From NCBI GenBank assembly GCA_937864895.1, contig CALMDF010000131.1, positions 1-15,444 of the forward strand: a stretch of 15,444 nucleotides of DNA, read 5' to 3'. The stretch's first letter is position 1; every line of letters starts with the position of its first letter. This DNA is from an uncultured Holophagales bacterium. GTDB taxonomy: Bacteria; Acidobacteriota; Thermoanaerobaculia; UBA5066. A program made the position numbers and the translations under genes. Shown piece by piece: positions 6,832 to 13,355 of this stretch. The notes under the pieces are model-generated. The model was not told the DNA's origin. It made no database searches and saw nothing but the letters and a program-made list of their open reading frames with translations.

Positions 6832-8261
6832 CAGAGGGTCCTGGAGAAGATCTTCGGCTGGTCGGCCGGGCGCTTCAGGAGGTACGGGTCGAAGAGCATC
6901 GCCACGTTCCGGATGAAGATCCGGCCGAGCGGCGTCACGCGGATCTCGTCGGTCCCGGGCTCCACGAGGCCGTCCTCGACGAACGAGGGCAGCTCGGCGA
7001 CCTCGCGCGCGAACTTCTCGTCGAAGGAGGCGAGTCCGAACTGCTCCTCCACCTCGCGCTTCTTGATGACGCAGTGGCAGAGGAGGTTCGTGATGACGGT
7101 CCTGCGGAGGTGGTCCTCGTCCGTCAGGCGCCACCCCTTGATCGTCGAGGGGCGCCCCGCGGCGCACGCCTCGTGGTAGGCGGCGTAGTCCTTCGTGTTC
7201 TGGACGTAGACGTCGTCGATCTGCGCGATTGCCGAGACGCCGAGGGCGTAGAGGTCGACCCCGGCGTGCGTCGTGTAGCCCTGGAAGTTGCGCCAGAGGG
7301 TGCGGTCCTCCTGCGCGCGGGCGATCTCGTCGTGGGGGAGGGCGAAGTGGTCCATCCCGATGTAGACGTAGCCCGCGGCGGAGAAGCGCTCGATCCCCGA
7401 GACGAAGATCGCGAACTTCTCGGTCCCTTCCGGCAGGTGCGCGGCGAGGACCCGCTGCGGCTTCTTCAGCCAAGGGACGTGGGCGTAGGAGTAGACGGCG
7501 AGACGGTCCGGACGGAGCGTGAGGACCTGGTCGACGCTGTGGGCGAACCCCTCGAGCTTCTGGCCCGGGAGGCCGTAGATCAGGTCGAGGTTGAGCGACT
7601 CGTAGCCGAGCCCGCGCGCCGCGTCGACGAGCGCCTTCGTCATCTCGAAGGGCTGGACGCGGTTCACGAGCTCCTGGACCTCGGGGTCGAAGTCCTGGAC
7701 TCCCATCGAGACGCGGTTCCAGCCGTGGCGGCGGAGGACCGCGAGGTGCTCGGCCGTCGTGACGCGGGGATCGACCTCGACGGAGATCTCGGCTCCCGGC
7801 GACGGCCGGAACGCGTCGAGGAGGTGCTCCGCGAGGGCGTCGGCCTGCTTCGGGGTCAGGTAGGTCGGCGTCCCGCCCCCCCAGTGGACCTGGACGACGG
7901 GGCGCGAGCGGTCGACCCGGGCGGCCAGGAGGTCGATCTCGCGGTGGAGGTCGGCGAGGTATCCCTCGATCTCCCCACGATCCTCTCCCTTTCGCTCGGG
8001 CTTCGGGACGACCTTCATGAAGCAGCCGCAGAACCAGCACTGCTCGTCGCAGAAGGGGAGGTGGACGTAGAGGGAGATCGGCCTCTTCGCCGCGTTCGCC
8101 CGCTCGCAGGCGGCCTCGAAGTCGGCGGGACCGATCGCGTCGGTCCACTCCGGCGCTGTGGGGTAGGAGGTGTACCGGGGCCCCTGGACGTTGTACTTCT
8201 CCAGGAGCTCGGTCGTCATCGGGAGCGTTTCGCCGAGGAGGCGGATCGGGATGGCCGGCAC
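6831..8261 (-). CDS. hemN: Oxygen-independent coproporphyrinogen III oxidase (radical SAM)
   Basis: Decarboxylates coproporphyrinogen III to protoporphyrinogen IX with two SAM molecules and no oxygen. It has 476 residues from the GTG start. Diagnostic features of true HemN rather than HemW are the N-terminal PRYTSYPTA motif (28-36), the four-cysteine cluster segment FCDEQCWFCGC (Cys71, Cys75, Cys78 for the 4Fe-4S cluster, then Cys80), the SAM motif GGGTPTYL (128-135), YIGMDHFALP, and the C-terminal domain ending RNVAMLFDPYL. The GTG at 8261 is chosen because a TAnnnT box lies exactly where a leaderless start would need it and a GGGAGG lies 12 nt upstream. An ATG at 8219 (462 residues, starting MTTELLEKYN) is a serious alternative, since conserved homology begins after it. 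The gene lies 9 nt after hemE and overlaps hemH by one base. Confidence 0.96.
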   Translation of the reverse strand: MPAIPIRLLGETLPMTTELLEKYNVQGPRYTSYPTAPEWTDAIGPADFEAACERANAAKRPISLYVHLPFCDEQCWFCGCFMKVVPKPERKGEDRGEIEGYLADLHREIDLLAARVDRSRPVVQVHWGGGTPTYLTPKQADALAEHLLDAFRPSPGAEISVEVDPRVTTAEHLAVLRRHGWNRVSMGVQDFDPEVQELVNRVQPFEMTKALVDAARGLGYESLNLDLIYGLPGQKLEGFAHSVDQVLTLRPDRLAVYSYAHVPWLKKPQRVLAAHLPEGTEKFAIFVSGIERFSAAGYVYIGMDHFALPHDEIARAQEDRTLWRNFQGYTTHAGVDLYALGVSAIAQIDDVYVQNTKDYAAYHEACAAGRPSTIKGWRLTDEDHLRRTVITNLLCHCVIKKREVEEQFGLASFDEKFAREVAELPSFVEDGLVEPGTDEIRVTPLGRIFIRNVAMLFDPYLLKRPADQPKIFSRTL

Positions 8262-8267
8262 GTGCTG

Positions 8268-8273
8268 AGATTA
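8268..8273 (-). promoter_or_regulatory. Putative internal -10 box (TAATCT) for hemN
   Basis: Read leftward, TAATCT shares its TAA with the hemE stop codon and ends 6 nt before the GTG of hemN. If its final T is at -7, transcription would begin at the G of the GTG itself. No -35 element was recognised. TAnnnT is a short motif, so chance is possible. Confidence 0.3.
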
Positions 8274-9308
8274 CCTCCCGGTTTCCCGGGCGGCCTCGAC
8301 GAACGCGGCGACGTTCTCCGGGGGCGTCGGGGGAAGAATGCCGTGACCGAGGTTCACGATGTGCCCGACGGGGCCGGCGGCCGCCTTCACCGCCCTGACC
8401 GCGGCCTTCACGTCGTCCGGGGTCCCGAGGAGGACGCCGGGGTCGACGTTCCCCTGGAGGGCCCTGCCGCCCGCGCGCCTGCGGGCCTCGTCGAGGGGGA
8501 GCTTCCAGTCGACCGAGATGACGTCGGCGTCCATTCCGGCGTAGGCGTCGATGAGGTGGGCCGAGCCCGAGGCGAAGTGGATGACGGGGACCTCTCCGCG
8601 CTTCGGGAGACGGGAGAGGAGCCGCTCGGTGGCGGGACGGGCGAACCGGTCGTAGTCGACGCGGGAGAGCTCGCCGGCCCAGGAGTCGAAAACCTGGACG
8701 ACGTCGGCTCCCGCCTCGATCTGCGCCGCGAGGTAGTCGCCGACGGCGTCGGCGAGCTTCCCGAGGAGCGCCTCGAGGACCTTCGGCTCGCGCCACATCA
8801 TGGTCTTGGTGTTCTGGAAGGACTTGGACCCGCCGCCTTCGATCGCGTAGGTTGCGAGCGTCCAGGGCGCCCCGCAGAAGCCGATGACGGCCGCGCGGCC
8901 CGCGACCTCCTTCTTCAGCTCGCGGAGGATCGCCGGGACGAACGCGGTCCCGACCGTCGGGTCGAAGCCGCGGAGCGCCTCGACCTGCCCGGCCGACCGG
9001 ACCGGCGTCGGGAGCTTCGGGCCTCCCTCGTCCAGCTTCACCTCGATCCCCATCGGGGGGAGGGGAATCAGGATGTCGGAGAAGAGGATGACCCCGTCCA
9101 TCCCGAAGCGCCGGAAAGGCTGCATCGAGACCTCCACGGCGGACGGCACGTCGGCGCAGAGGTCGAGGAAAGCGAGGCGCTTTCGCACCTCGCGGTACTC
9201 GGGGAGGTAGCGGCCGGCCTGGCGCATGAGCCAGACGGGCGGTAGGTCTGTGGGGCGGCCGAAGGCCGCGTCGACGAAACGCTGGCGGGAGGGGCCGGGA
9301 TCGGACAT
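8271..9308 (-). CDS. hemE: Uroporphyrinogen III decarboxylase
   Basis: Removes four acetate carboxyls from uroporphyrinogen III to give coproporphyrinogen III. It has 345 residues, the usual size. Motifs are PVWLMRQAGRYLPEYR (24-39, substrate-binding arginines), the catalytic aspartate in ILFSDIL (Asp78), GFCGAPWTLATY, the DSWAG region, ALQGNVDP and VNLGHGILPPTP. All key residues appear intact. The ATG at 9308 is preferred because a TAACCT box lies 8 nt upstream. An in-frame ATG at 9326 would add six residues (MLTSRP) but would place the start upstream of that box. It is the first gene of the leftward hemE-hemN-hemH-hemY-peptidase run and faces the murF-like gene across 27 bp. Confidence 0.97.
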   Translation of the reverse strand: MSDPGPSRQRFVDAAFGRPTDLPPVWLMRQAGRYLPEYREVRKRLAFLDLCADVPSAVEVSMQPFRRFGMDGVILFSDILIPLPPMGIEVKLDEGGPKLPTPVRSAGQVEALRGFDPTVGTAFVPAILRELKKEVAGRAAVIGFCGAPWTLATYAIEGGGSKSFQNTKTMMWREPKVLEALLGKLADAVGDYLAAQIEAGADVVQVFDSWAGELSRVDYDRFARPATERLLSRLPKRGEVPVIHFASGSAHLIDAYAGMDADVISVDWKLPLDEARRRAGGRALQGNVDPGVLLGTPDDVKAAVRAVKAAAGPVGHIVNLGHGILPPTPPENVAAFVEAARETGR

Positions 9309-9335
9309 GGGGCGGGAGGTTAGCATCGGCCCCGA
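9309..9335. promoter_or_regulatory. Putative compact bidirectional promoter between hemE and the murF-like gene
   Basis: The 27-bp divergent gap holds one AT-richer patch, AGGTTAGCAT (9317-9326), in GC-rich DNA. Rightward it reads TAGCAT (9321-9326), 9 nt before the murF-like ATG. Leftward it reads TGCTAACCT, an extended -10 form (TGnTAnnnT, with TAACCT at 9322-9317), 8 nt before the hemE ATG. The two boxes overlap and neither gene has a well-placed Shine-Dalgarno, so both transcripts would be nearly leaderless. Any -35 elements would lie inside the opposite gene. The call rests on position and composition only. Confidence 0.5.
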
Positions 9336-10769
9336 ATGGCCACGCCGATCCCCCCGAACACCGCGCGATTCACCCCCGCCGAGGTCGCCCGCGCCACGGA
9401 CGGGACGCTCGTCCGCGACGGAAAGCCGCTCGCGGGCGTCTCGACCGACACCCGGACGATCGCTCCCGGGGCCCTCTACGTCGCCCTCCGGGGCGATTCC
9501 TTCGACGGCCACCGCTTCCTCCCCCAGGCCACGGCCGCGGGGGCCGGGGGCGTCCTCATCTCCTCGGCCGGCGACCTCCCGTCCGCGGGCTCGGTCATCC
9601 GCGTCGCCGATACGCGCACGGCGCTCGGGGCGCTCGCCCGGTACCACCGGGACCGGTGGGCCTCCGCCGGGATCCACCGCCTCGTCGCCGTCGGCGGGTC
9701 GGCCGGCAAGACGACGACGACGCGCGCGATTGCGGCGCTCCTCGACGTCATGGGTCCCGGAGACGTCCAGGCGACGCCGGGGAACCTGAACAACGACGTC
9801 GGCCTGCCGATGACCCTGCTGATGCTCGACGAGCACCACCACCTCGCCGTCGTCGAGATCGGGACGAGCCACCGCGGGGAGATCGCCCGCCTCGCGGCCC
9901 TCGCGCGACCCGACGTGGCGGTGGTGACCCTCATCGCCCCGGAGCACACGGAGGGGATCGGCACGCTCGACGACGTGGCCGACGAGGAAGGGGACCTCTT
10001 CGCGGCCGTCGCGCCGGGCGGCATCGCGATCGGGAACGGCGACGACCCGCGGGTCGTCGCCCAGATCGAGCGGACACCCGCGGCGCGTCGCATCCTCTAC
10101 GGCTACGGCGAGGGGTGCTCGCTCCGGGCCCTCTCTCGCGAGCCGCGGGGCCTCGAGGGGAGCCACGTGCGTGTCGCGTGGGAGGGCGGTGACCCGGCCG
10201 GCTACGACGTTCCGCTCCCCGGCGGGGCGGGAACCCTCGCCGCCCTCGCGGCTCTCGCCGCCGCGCGGGCGCTCCTCGACGTTCCCGCCCCTCCCGAGGC
10301 CCTGCGCGAGGCCCTCCTGCGCGTCGCGTCGGTCCGGGACGGCCGGCTCGCCGTCGAGACCCTCGCCGACGGGACCGTCCTCCTCGACGACACCTACAAC
10401 TCGAACACCGGCTCGGCCCGGTCGTCCCTGGGGACGGCGCGCGAGCTGGCGGACCACCTCGGACGGCGCCTCGTCCTCGTCCTCGGAGAGATGCGCGAGC
10501 TGGGGCCGCTCGCCGCGCGGGAGCACGACGAGGTGGCGCGGGCCGCGGTCGAGGCCGCCCCCGCGGCCCTCGTCGCCGTCGCCGGCGAGGCGAAGCGCTT
10601 CGCGGCGGCCGCGGCCGGGGCCGGGATCCCGGCGTCCTTCTTCGAGTCCGGCGAGGAGGCGGCTCCCCGCGGCCTCGAGACGGTCCGTGCGGGAGACGTC
10701 GTCCTCGTGAAGGCCTCGCGCGGGGTGCGCCTCGAGACCGTGGCAGCCGCCCTTCGCGCGGCCCGCTAG
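9336..10769 (+). CDS. MurF-like Mur ligase, divergent active site
   Basis: Closest in layout to UDP-MurNAc-tripeptide:D-Ala-D-Ala ligase (MurF), the last cytoplasmic step of peptidoglycan precursor synthesis. It has 477 residues in three domains: an N-terminal UDP-binding type ([16 protein letters not shown], 38-53), a central ATPase with P-loop GGSAGKTTT (120-128), [14 protein letters not shown] and [13 protein letters not shown], and a C-terminal domain with DDTYNSN (351-357), VLGEMRELG and KASRGVRLE. Against E. coli MurF as I recall it, the carbamylated Lys202 aligns with Glu218 (GAA at 9987-9989). The adenine-site GRHNIAN aligns with GGAGTLA (296-302), and the KGSR motif reads KASR. It also lies outside any cell-wall gene cluster. 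It may be a clade-typical MurF or a paralogue with another substrate. purE follows 22 nt after its stop. Confidence 0.8.
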   Translation: MATPIPPNTARFTPAEVARATDGTLVRDGKPLAGVSTDTRTIAPGALYVALRGDSFDGHRFLPQATAAGAGGVLISSAGDLPSAGSVIRVADTRTALGALARYHRDRWASAGIHRLVAVGGSAGKTTTTRAIAALLDVMGPGDVQATPGNLNNDVGLPMTLLMLDEHHHLAVVEIGTSHRGEIARLAALARPDVAVVTLIAPEHTEGIGTLDDVADEEGDLFAAVAPGGIAIGNGDDPRVVAQIERTPAARRILYGYGEGCSLRALSREPRGLEGSHVRVAWEGGDPAGYDVPLPGGAGTLAALAALAAARALLDVPAPPEALREALLRVASVRDGRLAVETLADGTVLLDDTYNSNTGSARSSLGTARELADHLGRRLVLVLGEMRELGPLAAREHDEVARAAVEAAPAALVAVAGEAKRFAAAAAGAGIPASFFESGEEAAPRGLETVRAGDVVLVKASRGVRLETVAAALRAAR

Positions 10770-10779
10770 ACTCGGCCCC

Positions 10780-10784
10780 GGAGG
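10780..10784 (+). promoter_or_regulatory. Ribosome binding site of purE (GGAGG)
   Basis: GGAGG sits 7 nt before the purE ATG, canonical spacing. A TAGACT box at 10767-10772, overlapping the TAG stop of the preceding gene, could be a weak -10, but the good ribosome site makes co-transcription an adequate explanation. Confidence 0.6.
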
Positions 10785-10791
10785 CTTCACG

Positions 10792-11310
10792 ATGGGAACG
10801 CCGCTCGTCGGGATCGTCATGGGGAGCGCCTCGGACCACGACACGCTCGCGAAGGCGGAGGAGGTCCTCCTCGAGTTCTGCGTGCCGTACGAGATCTCCG
10901 TCGTCAGCGCGCACCGGATGCCCGAGGAGATGTACGAGTACGCGAGGACGGCGGCCTCCCGGGGGCTGAAGGTCATCATCGCGGGGGCGGGCGGCGCGGC
11001 CCACCTTCCGGGCATGGTCTCCTCGCTCACGACGCTCCCCGTCCTCGGCGTCCCGGTCCAGAGCAAGGCCCTCTCCGGCCTCGACAGCCTCCTCTCCATC
11101 GTCCAGATGCCCGCCGGGGTCCCGACGGCGACGTTCGCCATCGGCCCCGCGGGGGCGACCAACGCCGGGCTCTTCGCCGTGAAGGTCCTCGCGCTCGAAG
11201 ACCCCGCCCTCGCGGCGAAGGTCGCCGCGCACCGGGAGACCCTTCGGGAGATGGCGCGGGCGGGGAACGAGGAGATCCGGGACCGCCGCCCCCGGAAGAC
11301 GGCGCCGTGA
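10792..11310 (+). CDS. purE: N5-carboxyaminoimidazole ribonucleotide mutase
   Basis: Class I PurE converts N5-CAIR to CAIR in de novo purine synthesis, acting after PurK. It has 172 residues, a standard length. Motifs are [10 protein letters not shown] (6-15, phosphate/ribose binding), [11 protein letters not shown] with catalytic His41, [12 protein letters not shown] (64-75), [20 protein letters not shown] and [11 protein letters not shown]. The SAHRMP form and the adjacent purK fit class I rather than the CO2-using class II enzyme. The stop TGA overlaps the purK GTG (GTGA), so the two are translationally coupled. It follows the murF-like gene closely on the same strand. Confidence 0.97.
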   Translation: MGTPLVGIVMGSASDHDTLAKAEEVLLEFCVPYEISVVSAHRMPEEMYEYARTAASRGLKVIIAGAGGAAHLPGMVSSLTTLPVLGVPVQSKALSGLDSLLSIVQMPAGVPTATFAIGPAGATNAGLFAVKVLALEDPALAAKVAAHRETLREMARAGNEEIRDRRPRKTAP

Positions 11311-12500
11311 CGACGGTCGGGATCCTCGGCGGCGGCCAGCTCGGGGCGATGCTCGCCCCCGCCCTCCAGGACCTCGGCGCCGACGTCCACGTCTACGACC
11401 CCGACCCGAACGCCCCGGCGCTCCGGCGCGCCGCCCGCGCGCACAACGGCTCGTGGCGCGACGTCGCGCGGCTTCAGGAGCTGTTCGACGCCTGCGACGC
11501 GGTCACCTACGAGTTCGAGAACGTGGAGACCGAGGGGCTCGCCCGGGTCGCGGGCCTCGAGAAGCTCTCGCCGTCCCTCGACGTCCTCCGGACGACCCAG
11601 AACCGGATCCTGGAAAAGGAGTTTCTCCGCGCCCGCGGCCTCCCGCACGCCGCCTTCGTCGAGGGGAGGACAGCCGGGGAGCTCGCCGCGGCGGCGCGGG
11701 ACTTCGGCTTCCCGGCCATCCTCAAGACGGCCCGCGGGGGGTACGACGGCAAGGGGCAGTGGAAGCTCTCCTCGGCGGCCGACGTCGAGAGCCTCCTCGA
11801 GACCCCGGCGCGCGGGGCGCTCGACGCCTCGGGATGGGTCCTCGAGGAGCCGATCGACATCGTCCTCGAGGTGAGCGCCATCGTGGCCCGCGAGAGGAAC
11901 GGCGACGAGGTCGTCTTCCCCCTGTTCGAGAACGAGCACCGCGACCACATCCTCGACGTCACGCTCGTACCGGCCCGCCTCCCCGACGACCTCGAGGCCG
12001 AGGCCAAGTCGGTCGCCCTCGCGGCGGCCCGCGCCCTCGGCGTGACGGGGCTCCTGACGACGGAGCTCTTCGTCGGGCGGTCGTCCCGCGGGCGCCCGGG
12101 AGAGGTTCGCGTCTTCACGAACGAGTTCGCCCCGCGCCCCCACAACTCCGGGCACGTGACGCGCAAAGCCTGCAATTACAGTCAGTTCGAGGCGCTGGCG
12201 AGGATCCTCCTCGGAATTCCCCTCGTCCCGCCCCGGCTCGTCTCGGCAGGCGCCTTCTGCATGGCGAACCTCCTCGGGGAGGTCTGGGAGGCGCAGGGGT
12301 CGACGGAGGGGCTCGACCTCTCGGCGTGGGAGGGAAATCCCGACCTCCTGGAGGTCGTCCTCTACGGGAAGAAGGGCGTCGCCACGAAGCGGAAGATGGG
12401 CCACCTGACCGTCCGCGGCGCCGACGCCGAGGCCGCGCTGACCACGGCCCGGGCCCTCCGGGCCGATCTCGCCTCACCCGGACTTCTCCGGTCGGTATAA
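11307..12500 (+). CDS. purK: 5-(Carboxyamino)imidazole ribonucleotide synthase
   Basis: ATP-grasp enzyme that makes N5-CAIR from AIR, bicarbonate and ATP, feeding PurE. It has 397 residues from a GTG start that overlaps the purE stop by 4 nt. Motifs are [13 protein letters not shown] at the N-terminus, TYEFENVE (67-74), the ATP-grasp loop [14 protein letters not shown] (139-152), [33 protein letters not shown] and SQFEALAR. The C-terminal domain carries YGKKG and RKMGHLT. All core elements are present. Its stop TAA forms part of the TATAAT preceding the next gene. Confidence 0.97.
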   Translation: MTTVGILGGGQLGAMLAPALQDLGADVHVYDPDPNAPALRRAARAHNGSWRDVARLQELFDACDAVTYEFENVETEGLARVAGLEKLSPSLDVLRTTQNRILEKEFLRARGLPHAAFVEGRTAGELAAAARDFGFPAILKTARGGYDGKGQWKLSSAADVESLLETPARGALDASGWVLEEPIDIVLEVSAIVARERNGDEVVFPLFENEHRDHILDVTLVPARLPDDLEAEAKSVALAAARALGVTGLLTTELFVGRSSRGRPGEVRVFTNEFAPRPHNSGHVTRKACNYSQFEALARILLGIPLVPPRLVSAGAFCMANLLGEVWEAQGSTEGLDLSAWEGNPDLLEVVLYGKKGVATKRKMGHLTVRGADAEAALTTARALRADLASPGLLRSV

Positions 12501-12501
12501 T
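12496..12501 (+). promoter_or_regulatory. Putative consensus -10 box (TATAAT) before the HemX-like gene
   Basis: A perfect TATAAT overlaps the purK stop codon and ends 11 nt before the ATG at 12513. There is no Shine-Dalgarno between them, so the transcript would have a leader of about 5 nt. No strong -35 was seen 16-18 nt upstream (that stretch reads CCTCACCC). A perfect -10 is rare by chance at this GC content. Confidence 0.5.
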
Positions 12502-12512
12502 CAACGGTTCGG

Positions 12513-13355
12513 ATGTTCGGCACCGGCATCGCCAACGCCCTCTTCGGTCTCGTCGCCCTCCTCTGCTACGCGGGCGCGACGCTTCTCTACGTCGTCTGGC
12601 TGCGGCACCCGCAGGCCTCGGCGGGACGGACGGCGACCGTCCTCGCCGCGCTCGGGGCCGTCTTCAACTTCGGATTCCTCTACGTCCGATCGCTCGCGCT
12701 GAAGACCGTGCCCTACAGCGACCTGCTGGGCTCGATGGCCCTCTTCGGCCTCTTCCTCGCGGCCATGGCCCTGATCCTGGAAGCCCGGCACCACGACCGG
12801 TCCCTCGGGGCGTTCCTGATGCCGGTCTCGCTCCTCTTCCTCCTCCTCTCGTTCGTCCTCCCCGGCGGAGGGGAGGCGAAGCCGGAGATGCGAGGGTCCA
12901 TCTTCGCCTTCCACGTCACGATGAACATGCTGAGCTACTCGGCGTTCGCCGTGGCGTGCGCGCTCTCGCTCCTCTACCTCGTCCTCGGGCGGCAGCTGAA
13001 GGGCAAGCGGCACATCCTGAACGGCCCCGTCTCGCGGCTCCCGTCCCTGAGCTACCTCGAGCGCGCGGCGCGCACCTCGATCGGCGTCGGCGTCGTCTCG
13101 CTCGCGTCCGGCCTCACGATGGGCTTCCTCTGGGCCTACCGGGTCTGGCAGGAGCAGCACCCCGAGTGGCTCCTCGACGCGAAGATCTGGGGCTCCATCG
13201 CGACGCTCGCGTTCTACCTCTGGGTGTTCGTGCGGGCGCACCGCGGCGCCGCCCCCGGGACGACGGCGAAGCTCGCCGTCGCCGGGTTCGTCCTCGTCCT
13301 CCTGTCGTACACAGCCGTCAACCTCTTCTTCTCGAAGGTCCACTCGTTCACCTGA
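12513..13355 (+). CDS. CcsA/HemX-family integral membrane protein
   Basis: A 280-residue protein with about eight membrane segments (roughly 8-29, 43-63, 68-89, 98-117, 129-158, 188-210, 226-243 and 254-273). It belongs to the cytochrome c assembly (CcsA/CcmC/HemX) family, which handles heme in or across the membrane. Conserved marks are His134 in segment 5, the LDAKIW pentad (221-226; DPKExW in true CcsA) and the C-terminal His277 in SKVHSF. The tryptophan-rich WWD heme loop of true CcsA is thin here (LWAYRVWQEQHPEW), so a HemX-like role tied to glutamyl-tRNA reductase, as in the Bacillus hemAXCDBL operon, is at least as likely as cytochrome c synthesis. Its stop overlaps the hemA ATG by one base (TGATG). 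No Shine-Dalgarno precedes its ATG, but a TATAAT does. Confidence 0.85.
   Translation: MFGTGIANALFGLVALLCYAGATLLYVVWLRHPQASAGRTATVLAALGAVFNFGFLYVRSLALKTVPYSDLLGSMALFGLFLAAMALILEARHHDRSLGAFLMPVSLLFLLLSFVLPGGGEAKPEMRGSIFAFHVTMNMLSYSAFAVACALSLLYLVLGRQLKGKRHILNGPVSRLPSLSYLERAARTSIGVGVVSLASGLTMGFLWAYRVWQEQHPEWLLDAKIWGSIATLAFYLWVFVRAHRGAAPGTTAKLAVAGFVLVLLSYTAVNLFFSKVHSFT

Noticed and set aside
6832..8796. Possible hemN-hemH fusion suggested by one continuous frame through both genes
   Set aside because: The upstream portion is a frame-shifted reading of hemN. HemN ends in its own stop and HemH starts at an ATG overlapping it.
9309..12404. Very long leftward open frame continuing upstream of hemE, antisense to the murF-like gene, purE and purK
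   Set aside because: Its product upstream of the hemE start is low-complexity Arg/Gly/Glu-rich with no domain logic, and the opposite strand encodes three intact conserved enzymes. It is a high-GC shadow frame.
11453..13354. Long rightward frame running into hemA, suggesting a large fusion protein
   Set aside because: The part before the hemA ATG is an out-of-frame reading of purK and the HemX-like gene, rich in Arg/Pro/Gly. HemA has its own ATG and a full family-length product.
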